Part shown: one piece after another, positions 11,761 to 23,320 of the stretch
How positions within the stretch are numbered: the first letter of the stretch is position 1
Layout of the letters: each line of letters starts with the position of its first letter
Source of the DNA: Bubalus kerabau
Lineage: Eukaryota; Chordata; Mammalia; Artiodactyla; Bovidae
Direction: 5' to 3'
Length of the DNA stretch: 64,000 nucleotides
Assembly (NCBI RefSeq): GCF_029407905.1
Contig: NC_073628.1
Span: 91,322,501-91,386,500, forward strand
Position numbers and translations under genes: made by a program
The notes under the pieces: generated by a model
Seen by the model: only the letters and a program-made list of their open reading frames with translations
The model's database searches: none
What the model was told of the DNA's origin: nothing

Positions 11761-12920
11761 TAAAGAATGTGGTAGATAGATAAAAGTATCCAAGACATAT
11801 ATTTTGACTGGAATTGCAATCATATACCAGCTCTAAGTTCAAAGAACAGAAAAATCTATATGAACAGACACAACCAAGATTGCCTGTGAAGGAAAATGAA
11901 ACTTGATTTTTTGTGTCTCAAATTTAAAAATGGAATGATTTTGGCCAGGTGAGGAAAAGAGGAAGGACCAGGGAAGGATGTTTTATAGTGGAAAGAACCC
12001 TGGTTTTAGAGTTAAAAACCCTGGTTTTGGAGTGCAAATCATCTCCAGTCTGAATCAGGGTGTCCCAGAGCTTGTACATGAAAGTACCAAGATTTGCAGA
12101 GAAAAGATGCATTCCCCAGGAGAATACAAGGTGGCTACTGGGAAGAGAAATTTCTTTGGAAGTCTCAAGTTTCCTACCTTTGACTTTGGCTAATGGACAT
12201 TATGTTGTTTCATTGAAACTGAAAAATTAGGAATGTTGGACCAAATTGAAGAGAGCTGGTACAGCATATCAGATTCAGTGTGCAATTTCTTTTTTCTTTC
12301 TTAGAGACATGGTTTCTCAATGACACAAGCTCCCATAATTATATGGACAAAAATAATGGAAAGTGAAAACTAAGAACCAAGAGTTGTATTAGCAGCTAGT
12401 GGAACTTATTTGTCAAAGCTCGTGATTCTTATTTCTTTATACTTGTTTATACATGTTTTTACAAGGTGACCAATTTTTTAAGAAGTGAACATTGATGGTA
12501 GGAGGCCTATATATTCCTCAGGAAGGGCCACTAATTTGCTGGTTTATATTCGGATTCTGTATAAAACATCATTTGAAAAATAAATTCATGCCTCAAAAAG
12601 AAAAGGATTAAAAATCACAGCTTTAGGTACCAGTTAATAATCTTTAGGCAAGATATCTACACCATGAGCAGTTAACAATAAATGGTACTATCTGGGTTCA
12701 TTTGAGTCATTTATGACTCTGAAAGGGCTTCACGCCCCTCTCACCAGATATAACTGAGACTGAAAAGTATGTAGGGCAGATTTACAAGAACCAATGAACC
12801 ATTGTTACTAATAAACTCAATTTACTAGTAAAGAACTGTCTTAAGTAAAAATTCTTACTAAAATGCAAAAATAGCCTCATTAAGTCTACATCTAGGAGAG
12901 AAGCCTGGGGAAATAGAATG
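11761..12920. other. Unassigned intergenic stretch
   Basis: Holds a small tandem repeat near 11995-12035 ('aaccctggttttngagt' twice). No gene is seen. Confidence 0.5.
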
Positions 12921-13065
12921 AACAGAGAGCACTGGGAAGAGAATGGGCTCTAGAATCAGACAGATTTGAGTATGACCAGCTATGGGACCTTAGTCTGGTT
13001 ACATAAACATTCAACACAGTTTTTTCATCCACAAGACATATGTCTATTATAAGCATTTTCCATTT

Positions 13066-13112
<47 letters not shown>

Positions 13113-13260
13113 CCTGAGACAGGAATTATGGTGCCATTAAAAAAAAAATAGGTTATTATTAGATGAGTCACTTAACTTTGAGCCTAGTTTTCTTATTTAG
13201 AAAAAGAAATAATGATTCCTATGGGAGAATATGTATGAAAAGGATTTCTGAGCTTTAAAA
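12921..13260 (+). mobile_element. MIR SINE with a microsatellite inside
   Basis: MIR start 'gagaatgggctctagaatcagac' and 'gaccagctatgggacctt'; the later part resembles 'gtcacttaactttgagcc'. A TA/GA repeat lies in the middle, so the order is disturbed. Confidence 0.6.
13066..13111. repeat. (TA)n(GA)n microsatellite
   Basis: Alternating TA for about 16 bases passes directly into GA for about 30 bases. Confidence 0.95.
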
Positions 13261-13261
13261 T

Positions 13262-14194
13262 TCTCTAAAGATTTATTATCAATAATCAGAAGAAATTATA
13301 TAAAAACATGAGGCATTAACTAATACATGGGTTATATAAAACTGTATGATTTCTATCTCTGAAAATATGGTAAGCTAAATAACATATAAATCTTCCCAAC
13401 AAAAACCCTTAAAATTGCTGGATTAGATATGGCAGACCTCTCAAATGTATGGCTGAACTTGCATGGAAATAAGGGAATTCCCCAGGGAGTGCTCAAGAGA
13501 AGCGTGTTCTGAGGATAACTTTCATTCTCTTTACCCATGGAAAAACATGAGAACAGTTCACAGTTTCTTGAAACTCACAAGGTAAAGAAATGAATCCAAG
13601 ACCTCTGCATAAAATCAGGAACACTGAAAAATCCTCAGTGAAGGGGAACAAGGAAAATGTCTGCCCACTGACAAAGGATGCATAGAATAGTACTTGATAT
13701 ATTCTCCAGGACTCTTTGGAAAAAAGTGTCCTCTGAGAATTCACAACCCCAACCTGCCCTCATGTGGATTAGAGGTTCATGTTTATACTATCTGTATAGT
13801 CTCAGAAACCCCAAGAGAAGAAAGGAACATAAGACGACCCTAGGGTATGAACAAAATAAAATTTTAGCAATGGCCAAAATAAATCATTCTGGAGGGGCAG
13901 ATATACAACACAGCTTCCACAGGCAACCCATAGACAAAGCCAAGTTGAACATGAGCTCAAAAGTAAAAACTATAAAGAACATGAGTGACTAAGCCACCAT
14001 GAGCAAGAGTCAGCAAAAAAAAAAGAGCTCAGTCTGATTCCTAAGAATTCAGATAATGCAATTATTGGTTAAATTATAAAAATGTGTTTATAAATTAATA
14101 AATTAAGGATGTTAAACATTTAAAACATGAAAAAATAAGATAGCTCTCAAGATGTAAGCATTTTTGGAAAAATTTAACTCCTAGAAGGGAAAAA
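13262..14194. other. Unassigned stretch before the L1
   Basis: The frames at 13493-13744 (minus) and 13678-13992 (plus) overlap each other and carry no domain I recognise. Treated as non-coding. Confidence 0.45.
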
Positions 14195-14671
14195 TGGTGT
14201 GATTAAATATTTTTTTTATTTTTTTACTTTTTTAAATTATTTATTTTAATTAGAGGATAATTACTTTACAATATTGTGATAGTTTTTGCCATACATTAAC
14301 ATGAATCAGCCACAGGTATACATGTGTCCCCCATCTTGAACCCCCTTCCACCTCCCTCCCCATCCCATCCCTCAGGGTTGTTCCTGTGCACCAGCTTTGA
14401 ATGCCCTGTTTCATGTATCAAACTTGGACTGTTGATCTATTTCACATATGGTAATGTACATGTTTCAATGATATTCTCCCAAATCATCCCACCCTCGCCT
14501 TCTCCCACGGAGTCCAAAAATCTGTTTTTTATATCTGTGTCTCTTTTGCTGTCTCGCATATAGGGTCATCATTACCATTTTTCTAAATTCCATATATATG
14601 CATTAATATACTGTATTGGTGTTTTTCTTTCTGACTTCACTCTGTATAATAGGCTCCAGTTTTATCCACCT

Positions 14672-15308
14672 CATGGCAAATAGATGGGGAAATAGTGGAA
14701 ACAGTGGCTGACTTTATTTTTCTGGGCTCCAAAATCACTGCAGATGGTGACTGCAGCCATGAAATTAAAAGACACTTACTCCTTGAGAAGGAAAGTTATG
14801 ACCAACCTAGATAGCAAAATAAAAAGCAGAGACATTACTTTGTCAACAAAGGTCCATCTAGTCAAGGCTATGGTTTTTCCAGTAGTCATGTTTGGATGTG
14901 AGAGTTGGACTCTAAAGAAAGCTGAGTGCAGAAGAATTGATGCTTTTGAACTGTGGTGTTGGAGAAGACTCTTGGGAGTCCCTTGGACTGCAAGGAGATC
15001 CAACCAGTCCATCCTAAAGGAGATCAGCCCTGGGTGTTCATTGGAAGGACTGATGCTGAAGCTGAAACTCCAATATTTTGGCCACCTGATGAGAAGAGCT
15101 GACTCATTTGAGAAGACCCTGATGCTGGGAAAGATTGAGGGCAGGAGGAGAAGGGGATGACAGAGGATGAGATGGTTGGATGGCATCTCAGTGGACATGA
15201 GTTTGGATGGACTCCAGGAGTTGGTGGTGGACAGGAAGGCCTGGCGTGCTGCAGTTCATGGGGTTGCAAAGAGTTGGACATGACTGGGCGACTGAACTGA
15301 ACTGAACT
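14672..15308 (+). mobile_element. BovB LINE 3' end
   Basis: Sense-strand 3' part of BovB: 'gactttatttttctgggctcc', 'gaattgatgcttttgaactgtgg', ending in 'gactgggcgac' and ACTGAACT repeats. It sits opposite in orientation to the L1 it interrupts. The frame at 14744-15160 is the C-terminal tail of the BovB polyprotein beyond the reverse transcriptase and is a truncated relic. Confidence 0.93.
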
Positions 15309-15716
15309 TATCATTAGAAATGATTCAAATGCATTCCTTCTAATAACTGAGTAATATTCCATTGTGTATATGTACCACAGCTTTCTTATCCATTTGTCTG
15401 CCAATGGACATCTAGGTTGGTTCCATGTCCTAGCTATTGTAAACAGTGCTGTGATGAACATTAGGGTACACATGTCTCTTTCAATTCTGGTTTCCTCAGT
15501 GTGTATGCCCAGCAGTGGGATTGCTCTTTAATATGGGAGTTCTATTTCCAGTTTTTTAAGGAATTTCCACAGTGTTCTTCATAGTGGCTGTACTAGTTTG
15601 CATTCCCACCAGCAGTGTAAGAGGGTTCCCTTTTCTCTGCACCCTCTCCAGAATTTAGACTTTTTGACAGAAGCCATTCTTACTGTCATGAGATGGTACC
15701 TCATGGTGGTTTTGAT

Positions 15717-17600
15717 TTACATTTCTCTGATAATGATTGATGTTGAACATCTTTTCATGTGTTTGTTAGCCATCTGTATGTCTTCTTTGGAGAAATGTCC
15801 GTTTAGTTTATTGGCCCATTTTTTGATTGGGTCGTTTATTTTTCTGGAATTGAGCTGCATGAGCTGCTTGTATATTTTGGAGATTAATTCTTTGTCAGTA
15901 GCTTCGTTTGCTATTATTTTGTCCCATTCTGAAGGCTGTCTTTTCACCTTGCTTGTAGTTTCCTTCATTCTGCAAAAGCTTTTAAGTTTAATTAGATCCC
16001 ATTTGTTTATTTTTGCTTTTATTTCCATTACTCTGCAAGGTGGGTCATAAAGGATTTTGCTGTGATTTATGTCAGAGAGTGTTTTGCCTATGTTTTCCTC
16101 TAGGAGTTTTATAGTTTCTGGTCTTACATTTAGATCTTTAATCCATTTTGAGTTTACTTTTGTGTATGGTGTTAGAAAGTGTTCTAGTTTCATTCTTTTA
16201 CAGGTGGCTGACCAGTTTTCCCAGCACCACTTGTTAAAGAGATTGTCTTTTCGCCACTGTATATTCTTGCCTCCTTTGTCAAAGATAAGGTGTCCATAGG
16301 TGCATGGGTTAATTGTCAGTACCATATTGTCTTGACAACTGTAGCTTTGTAGTATAGTCTGAAGTCATGCAGGTTGATTCCTCCAGTTCCATCCTTCTTT
16401 CTCAGGATTGCTTTGGCTATTCGAGGCTTTTTGTATTCATACAAATATCCATACAAATTGTGAAATTATTTGTTCTAGTGCTGTGAAAAATACCGTTGGT
16501 AGCTTGATAGGGATTGCATTGAATCTAAAGATTGCTTTGGGTAGTATACTCATTTTCACTATATTGATTCTTCCAATCCATGAACTTGGTATATTTCTCC
16601 AACTATTTGTGTCATTTTTTATTTCTTTCATCAGTGTTTTATAGTTTTCTATATATAGGTCTTTTGTTTCATTAGGTTGATTTATTCCTAAGTATTTTAT
16701 TCTTTTCATCACAATGGTGAATGGAATTGCTTCCTTAAATTCTCTTTCTGTTTTTTCATTGTTAGTGTACAGGAATGCAAGGGATTTCTGTGTATTAATT
16801 TTATATCCTGCAATTTTACTATATTCATTGATTAGCTCTAGTAATTTTCTCTTGAAGTCTTTAGGGTTTTCCATGTAGAGGATCATGTCATCTGTAAACA
16901 GTGAGAGTTTTATTTCTTCTTTTCCAATATGGATTCCTTTTATTTCTTTTTCTGCTCTGAATCTGTGGCTAAAACACCCAAAACTATGTTGAATAGTAAT
17001 GGTAAGAGTGGGCATCCTTGTCTTGTTACTGACTTTAGGAGAAATGCTTTCAATGTTTCACCATTCCGGGTAATGTTTGCTGTGGGTTTATCATATATGG
17101 CTTTTATTGCATTGAGGTATGTTCCTTCTATGCCTGCTTTCTGGAGGCTTTTTAAAATCATAAACAGATGCTGAATTTTGTCAAAGTGTTTCTCTTCATC
17201 TATTGAGATAATCATATGATTTTTACCTTTCAATTTATTAATGTGGTTTATCACATTAATTGATTTGTGAATATTGAAGAATCCTTGCATCCCTGGGATA
17301 AGCCCACTTTGTCATGATTATATTTTTAATATGTTGTTGGATTCTGTTTGCTAGAATTTTATTAAGGGTTTTTGCATCTATGTTCATCAGTGATGTTGGC
17401 CTGTAGATTTCCTTTTTTTGTGGCATCTTTGGTTTTGGTATTGGAGTGATAGAGGCCTCATAGAATGGGTTTGGCAATTTACCTTCATTTACAATTTTCT
17501 GGAAGAGTTTGAGTAGGATAGGCATTAGCTCTTCTCTAAATTTTTGGTAGAATTTACCTGTGAAGCCATCTGGTCCTGGGCTTTTGTTTGTTGGAAGGTC
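15717..17600 (-). pseudogene. L1 ORF2 reverse transcriptase relic
   Basis: L1 ORF2p nicks DNA and reverse-transcribes L1 RNA. Three overlapping minus-strand frames (17256-17525, 16940-17290, 16437-17015) and a fourth at 15717-16325 together cover the reverse transcriptase from just before the thumb-side 'ITPIPKP' block through 'SIDEEKHFDKIQH' and 'RQGCPLLPLLFNIVL' to the catalytic box, which reads FTDD instead of the usual FADD, and on toward the C-terminus. The frames do not connect: frameshifts separate them. The endonuclease is lost by 5' truncation. It cannot encode an active protein. Confidence 0.92.
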
Positions 17601-17647
17601 TTTTTATTACAGTTTTGATTTCCATGCTTGTGGTGGTGTGATTAAAT

Positions 17648-18164
17648 TTAAAGCTAAAATAAAGAGCAGATTAAATACATCTGTGGGAAGAATAAGTCAA
17701 CCAAAATAGAGCTGAAGAAAAAAAAATCCATAATTCAGAACAGAGAAAGAGCTTAAAAATATGAAAGAGAAGGAAAATGTCATAATACTAGAATGTGAAG
17801 GTTTGGAATGTTTCTGATAAGAGAAGGACAGGGAGAATGGGGAAGACAATATCTAATAGATAATGGCCAAGGATTTTTCCCTGGTGAAAAGCAAGAATCC
17901 TCTGATTCTGGATACAAAAGAATACCAAAGAGGAGAGAGAAAAATTGCTTTATAAATTTTACTTAGGTTTTATTATGTTTTGGGCATGAGAGTCCTATAT
18001 AGCTAAGTCATTAACTAGAAATAAAAGTCAGTTGTTATTCTTTAAAAATTGAACTTCAAGTATTAGCAGGTTGCAACATGGAAAGATTTATGAAGAAAGA
18101 AAGACCTTTTCACCATCCTTCAAAGCACGCATATCAGCAGCCATATATTCTTCCAACTCTGTTT
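17648..18164. other. Unassigned AT-rich stretch
   Basis: Nothing recognised beyond A-rich non-coding sequence following the L1 target duplication. Confidence 0.5.
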
Positions 18165-18850
18165 TCATTCATTGAACATATAAGCCATTGAGGCCCTAAT
18201 CAGTGCCAAGCACTGTTTTAGGAACTGAAAACATACAAGTGAACAAGGCAGACAAAGTCCCTGCTTTCGCAAAGCTTTTATTGTCTTCTACTCTTTGAAA
18301 GAGACAGTAAATAAATAAATGCAGAAGACAAATTCAGAGAACAGCAAGTGCACTAAAGACAATAAAATGGGATAAAAAATGGAGTTCCAAGGGTTGAGGA
18401 GCTGGTGATATGCTACTTTGGTTGCAGTGTTGAGGGAAACTTCCCATAAGGAGGTAAAGATAGGCTGAGGTCTGAACTCTGAAAAGGAGTTGGCAGTTTC
18501 TGGAGGAGGGGACAGCAAGCTTGAAGGCTGAAGCCTTCAATAAACCTGTTTCTGTTTAAGGAACAAGAAGCCCAGATGACTGCATCTCAGAGCTCAGGGA
18601 CATGTGAGTTGTATGAGCTCAGGGAGAGGCAGGGACAGTTCATGCAGCTTTGTAGGCCATGCAACAGGTCTATATGTTATTCACTGTGCTATTGGAAGCC
18701 ATTCGTGTATTTTTAAGCAGTGACTGATGGAACCTGATTTAAGTTTGTAGATGATACTTTAGCAGCTTAGTAGAGTGGGCCAAAAGAGAAACCAGGGATC
18801 AATCCTTACTGGAGTTTCAACCTTCATTGGAATCATCTAGCAGAGATGGT

Positions 18851-18895
18851 CGCAAAGAGTCAGACATGACTAAGCGACTAAGTACAGCACAGCAC
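18851..18895 (+). mobile_element. 45-base Bov SINE tail with target duplication
   Basis: Only the 3' end of a Bov-tA/BovA element is present ('cgcaaagagtcagacatgac', 'taagcgactaag', CAGCA repeats). A perfect 12-bp duplication (agcagagatggt) lies at 18839-18850 and 18896-18907, so it is a true, extremely 5'-truncated insertion, not a deletion remnant. Confidence 0.88.
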
Positions 18896-19084
18896 AGCAG
18901 AGATGGTAGAAGTTGGGTCAGGGTGGCAGCAGTGAAGCTGGGGAGAAGCAGACAGATTTAGGTTATATCTTGGAGGTAGACACAACTCAACTTGCTGATG
19001 GATTGAATACAGGGAGAGAGGAAATGAGAGGAACCAGAAATAACGCCTTGATTCTCAAGATTTGGGGCTTATTCATTTCAGTGC

Positions 19085-19735
19085 TTTCAATCTTTCCCTG
19101 CTTTCACTCTTTCCCAGCATCAGGGTCTTTTCCAATGAGTCAGTTCTTCACATCAGATGGCCAAAGTATTGAAGCTTCAGCTTCAGCATCAGTCTTTCCA
19201 ATGAGTATTCAGGGTTGCTTTCCTTTAGGATTGACTAGTTTGATCTTCAAGCTGTCCAAAAGTGAAAGTGAAGTTGCTCAATTGTGTCTAATTCTTTGCA
19301 AACCCCGTGAACTGTAGCCTACCAGGCTCTTCCATCCATGGGATTTTTCAGGCAAGAACACTGGAGTGGGTTGCCTTTCCTTCTCTAGGAGATTTTCCCA
19401 ACCGAGGGATTGAACCCAGGTCTCCCACATTGTAGGCAGATGCTTTACTGTCTGAGCCACCAGGGAAGTCCTATGCTGTCCAAGGGACTCGAAAAAGTCT
19501 TCTCCAGCACCACAGTTTGAAGGCATCAATTCTTCAGCACCTTTTTTATTGTCTAGCCTTCAAAGATTGAAGGCAGGAGGAGAAGGGGATGATAGAGGAT
19601 CAGATGGTTGGATGGCATCACTGACTCAATAGACATGAGTCTGAGCAAATTTGGAGATGGTGTAGGACTAGGAAGCCTGGTATGCTGCAGTCTAAGGAGT
19701 TGTAAAGAATCAGACACAACCGAGCAACTGAATAA
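19085..19735. mobile_element. BovB LINE with 5' inversion (twin-priming type)
   Basis: The left part (19085 to about 19555) is BovB antisense; the right part (about 19560-19735) is the BovB 3' end in sense. In BovB order the two parts are neighbours, with a short overlap around 'aaagattgaaggca'. One target duplication (cattt[c/t]agtgc) flanks the whole unit at 19074-19084 and 19736-19746. A Bov-tA later split the inverted part. Confidence 0.9.
19260..19474 (-). mobile_element. Bov-tA SINE inside the inverted BovB
   Basis: Antisense copy from 'gtgaaagtgaagttgctcaat' to 'ctgagccaccagggaagtcc'. A 9-bp duplication of BovB sequence (gctgtccaa) lies at 19251-19259 and 19475-19483. Confidence 0.95.
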
Positions 19736-20237
19736 CATTTTAGTGCATGGTAGAATCAATTCCTTGATATGGAGGGAAAATGGGAGGAAAAAACAGGTTA
19801 AGTAGAAAAGTTAAGGTGCCGAAGAAAAGCTTAAAATGCTTATAAAACAACCTAGTAGATAGATCAAAACCACAATTGGATATACTGCTCTGGAGATCAA
19901 TGGCATGGCCAGACAGTTAAAAACACAGAGAAGATATTTAAAGATCCAAACTAGTAAGATTACTAAGGAGAAGGTGTTGATAAAGAAGAGATGGGGAGGG
20001 TGGAAAGAAGGGAACTAAAGGGTGAAAGTGAGAAAATAGAGGGAAGAAAATGGATAGGAGGTTAATATTTAGAGGTCTAATGAAAGGAATGGGAGTGGGT
20101 CCAGTGAAAAAGAATGGCCATGTTCAGGGAGAAAACTCAGTCAATAAATTTACTGAAAGCAAAGGAAGAGAGTTTGTCGAGAATGAAGGAAAACTGTGTA
20201 GGAAGCTGCCAAAGGGTCAAATAAAATAAGGATAAAC

Positions 20238-20450
20238 AGACTTTCCTTGTCTTCCAGTGGCTAAGAATCCACCTTGCAATACAAGGGACACAGGTTCAAT
20301 CCCTGGTTTTCAGGAAATTAAGATCCCATATGCCATGGGGCAGCGAAACATGTGTACCACAACTACTGAGTCTATGCACCACAAGGAAAGATCCTGTGTG
20401 CTGCAACTAAAACCCAACACAGCAAAATAAATAATTTTTTTTTTTTTAAG
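20238..20450 (+). mobile_element. CHR-type SINE
   Basis: tRNA-like head 'cttgtcttccagtggctaag', B-box-like 'ggttcaatccctgg', then 'accacaactactgagtctatg' and an AAATAAATAA-T-rich end. Characteristic of CHR elements. Confidence 0.85.
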
Positions 20451-20900
20451 AATAGAATAGTGATTATTGCGTTTGGCAGGATAAAGGGGACTGGTGACCT
20501 TGACAAGGGCAGTTCCAGTCCAGTAGGGAAGATGAAGCTTTATTGGAGCTGGTTAAGGAGATACAAGGAGGTGAGGAAATGGACACAGGAATTAAAGTCA
20601 GTTTTTTTTTTTTCTGATGTCTTAACCAAAAGTATATAGGTGGTGTATGAGATACACATTTAAAATGGAAAATAGAATTTTCATTTTGATATGGTCACAG
20701 CCCCGTGAAAGGAAAACATTCTACACCAAAGACAGATAAAGAGTGGTTGTAGGAGTCACTTCCTGAGGAAGCAGAGCAGCAAAGAGAGGTTGGCGCTTGA
20801 TAAGAATGAGGATGCTGTATACACCGTGGGAAGGAAAGGTGGAGGATGGGTACAGATGAAAGCGGGAAGAAGGGCATTCCTGTCGGATTGCTTTGTGTAC

Positions 20901-21159
20901 GACCATGAACTCCTGCATCTCTCAGACCAAGGTTGAGAGCTGAACCTCACTGGACCAGTTTCTCCTTTTCATTTCACTGCTGGCCCTGAGGGTTAACCGT
21001 CCACTTACTGAGTGGGTATCCTTTGGTAATGGAATAAGACAAAAATTGCTAACAAAACTGTAAGCAAGATGGTCACACCATCAGGCTCTGTTCCAGACTC
21101 TTGAGAGCAAAGTCCATAGATGTGCTAATGAACTGGATAGAGGGAGAGAGAAAATGGGA
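20901..21159. other. Unassigned stretch
   Basis: Short unassigned segment between the two L2-derived regions; it may be further L2. Confidence 0.35.
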
Positions 21160-22190
21160 AGAATCAAGGTTAATGCCTGCATCAGTGTATAGCGATGACA
21201 AATAGATGCCTGTTCTCATGAGCTTACATTCTAGTGAGAGGAGAGAGGGATATGTTCCGTTAGTTTCAGGTGTGTAGCACAGAGTTACACACATGTAAAG
21301 TTATAAATTATAAATGTACAATTAAAAATATAAATCTGTGTTATAAATATATAAGTAAAATTACATATTTGTGGAAGTATATATTTATTTATATATGTAT
21401 ATTTAGATTCTTTTCCATTATAGGTTATTACAATACATTGAGTATAGTTCCCTGTGCAATGTAGTGAGTCCCTATTGGTTATTTATTTTATATATAGTAG
21501 TGTGTATATGTTAATCCCAACTCCTAATTTACCCCTCCACCCTCTCTTTGCCCATTTGTGAGCATAAATTTGTTTTCTATGTTTGTATATAAGTGTCATT
21601 TTTAGATTTTTGTGTCATTTTTTTAGATTCCACATATAAAAGATATCATATAATATTTGTCTTTGTCTGGCTTACTTCATTTAGTATGATAATTTGTAGG
21701 TCCATCCATGTTGCTACAAATGGAATTCTTTCATTCTTTTAATGGCTGAGTAGTATTCCATTATATAAATTTGTCACATCTTCTTTACTGATTCACAGAC
21801 ATTTAGGTTGCATCCATGTCCAGACTCTTATAAGTGGTGCCGCAGTGAACGTTGGGGTAAATGTGTTTTCCAATTATACTTTTCTCTAGATACATGCCCA
21901 GGAATGGGATTGCTGAATCTCAATTTTTAGCTTTTTAAAGAACCTCCAGACTGTTTTCCATAGTAGCTGTACCAATTTACATTTCCACCAACAGTGTAGG
22001 AGGGTTCCCTTTTCTAAACACCCTCTCCAGCATTTATTGTTTGTAGACTTTTTGATGACTGTTTGAGGGTTTTGAGCAGAGGAATGATCTGTTCACTAAG
22101 TTGGGGCCCCAGGAGAAGATGAGGGTTTGCAAACTAGAGAAAGAGAACCATGTGTCTCATTGTGAGAATTTTGAAGTTTAGGGATCAGTG
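21160..22190 (-). mobile_element. Second antisense L2 fragment, split by an L1
   Basis: Left piece: 'ttctcatgagcttacattctagtgag'. Right piece after the L1: 'gagggttttgagcagaggaatgatctg'. Both are typical antisense L2 phrases on either side of the L1 at 21258-22063. Confidence 0.6.
21258..22063 (-). mobile_element. L1 3' end (antisense), 5'-truncated
   Basis: Follows an L1 3' UTR and ORF2 end in reverse: 'gtttcaggtgtgtagcacag', 'ttataggttattacaatacattgag', 'ggtccatccatgttgctac', 'ctccagcatttattgtttgtagac'. More diverged than the L1 at 14.2 kb. Confidence 0.88.
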
Positions 22191-22254
22191 CAATATCCAA
22201 GCAAAAATGCTCAGGTACTGCATGTTCCAAACAATATTCCACAGAGCTACAGGC

Positions 22255-22565
22255 GCTGATCTTTCTAAAAGGCAAATCTGATCAAGGAACTTCCCTGCTT
22301 CCAAACCTCTGCCGTGCTTCCCATTGCCTACAGGGTAAGACCATATACCTTTAACAAGACACAGAGTCAGTCCCTCACAATCTAGCTATATTTGCAGGTC
22401 TATTCCCTCCATTCCTTCCCTGGCACACTTTTCCCTCTGCCTGTAATGCCCCTCTCTAAATACTTAACTCCTCATCCTCACAGCCTAGATCTATTTAATA
22501 ATAACTTCCATGAAACCCCTGCACACTCTCCCTGGGTCTCCCTTGGCCTCTGAGGCAAAATTAAC
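22255..22565 (+). mobile_element. L2 LINE fragment
   Basis: Sense L2 3' part: 'aatctgatcaaggaacttcc', 'gcttcccattgcctacag', 'tccctctgcctgtaatgcccc', 'ttccatgaaacccc'. Confidence 0.7.
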
Positions 22566-22721
22566 CTGTTGGTTCATAGGTCTGAGAGGCAGGCAGGGTC
22601 TATGGTGCAATGACCATGGGCTTTAGAATTTGACTAACCTGGGTTAAAATCCAAGTACTTGCTTATTGTATATAACTTTAAGCATGTTATTTAATTTTCT
22701 ACACTCAGTTTCTTATAAAGG

Positions 22722-22935
22722 TGGTGGTGGTTTCGTTGCTAAGTCGTGTCTGACTCTTGTGACCCCATGAACTGTAGCCCACCAGGCTCCTCTGTCCATG
22801 GGATGTTCCAGACAAGAACACTGGAGTAGGTTGCCATTCCCTACTCCAGGGGATCTTCCCAACCCAAGGATTGAACTGGGTCTCCTGCATTGCAGGAGGA
22901 TTCTTTACTGACTGAGCCACCAGGGAAGTCCCATG
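22722..22935 (-). mobile_element. Bov-tA SINE with an unusually long flanking duplication
   Basis: Antisense copy from 'ggtggtttcgttgctaagtcg' to 'ctgagccaccagggaagtcc'. The flanks at 22673-22721 and 22936-22986 are a near-perfect direct repeat of about 50 bp (one substitution, one inserted T), much longer than the 8-15 bp seen around other SINEs here. Confidence 0.92.
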
Positions 22936-23032
22936 TAACTTTAAACATGTTATTTAATTTTTCTACACTCAGTTTCTTATAAAGGTATTAATATCTGTTT
23001 TATAGGGTTGGTGTCAAGCTTACAGGAGATAA

Positions 23033-23139
23033 GTGTGTTCTCAGCCATGTCCGACTCTTTGCAACACCGTGGACTCTAGCCCCTCTGTCCATGGGATTCT
23101 CCAGGTAAGAATACTGGAAAGGGTTGCCATTTCCTTCTC
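23033..23139 (-). mobile_element. BovA monomer fragment
   Basis: Antisense BovA monomer from 'tgttctcagccatgtccg' to 'tgccatttccttctc'. A 10-bp target duplication (caggagataa) lies at 23023-23032 and 23140-23149. Confidence 0.9.
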
Positions 23140-23206
23140 CAGGAGATAACAAGTAAATCACTTAATATAGGAACAGGCACACAATAGATATTGAAAAAGT
23201 ATTATT

Positions 23207-23320
23207 CCCCTCTAGACCTCAGGTTCCTCCAGGGCAGAAAACATGTTTTATTTATATTATGTACATCCCATCATCAACTGGTCCCTGACACGCAAAAGGT
23301 ACTTGACAGACATTAACCTG
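23207..23320 (+). mobile_element. L2 3' end fragment
   Basis: Sense L2 end: 'cagggcagaaaacatgtttta', 'gtccctgacacgcaaaaggtacttg'. Old and short. Confidence 0.5.

Larger units (their letters stand above)
14209..17633 (-). mobile_element. Ruminant L1, 5'-truncated, split by BovB
   Basis: The low-coordinate end is the ruminant L1 3' UTR in reverse ('aattagaggataattactttacaatattgtg', 'gccacaggtatacatgtgtccccc'); the other end stops within ORF2. A perfect 14-bp target duplication (tggtgtgattaaat) lies at 14195-14208 and 17634-17647, so this is one insertion. About 2.8 kb is L1 and 637 bases are the BovB at 14672-15308. Confidence 0.95.
18165..20900 (-). mobile_element. Long decayed L2 LINE (antisense), multiply interrupted
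   Basis: Outside the insertions the text follows L2 in reverse for about 1.8 kb: 'cagtgccaagcactgttttagg', 'tttgtaggccatgcaac', 'ctattggaagccattcg', 'tgctgatggattgaat', 'ggtgaccttgacaagggcagttccag'. The copy is split by a 45-base SINE tail (18851-18895), an inverted BovB (19085-19735) and a CHR SINE (20238-20450). All frames are broken. The far end beyond about 20600 is less certain. Confidence 0.7.
22587..23205 (+). mobile_element. MIR SINE split by two younger SINEs
   Basis: MIR text outside the insertions: 'gtgcaatgaccatgggctttagaattt', 'acctgggttaaaatcc', 'agtttcttataaaggtattaatatctg', 'aacaggcacacaatagatattg'. Hosts a Bov-tA (22722-22935) and a BovA monomer (23033-23139). Confidence 0.78.

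Noticed and set aside
15717..17525. Minus-strand frames that look like a reverse transcriptase gene
   Set aside because: They are the decayed ORF2 of a truncated L1 with its target duplication, not a host gene or a new system.
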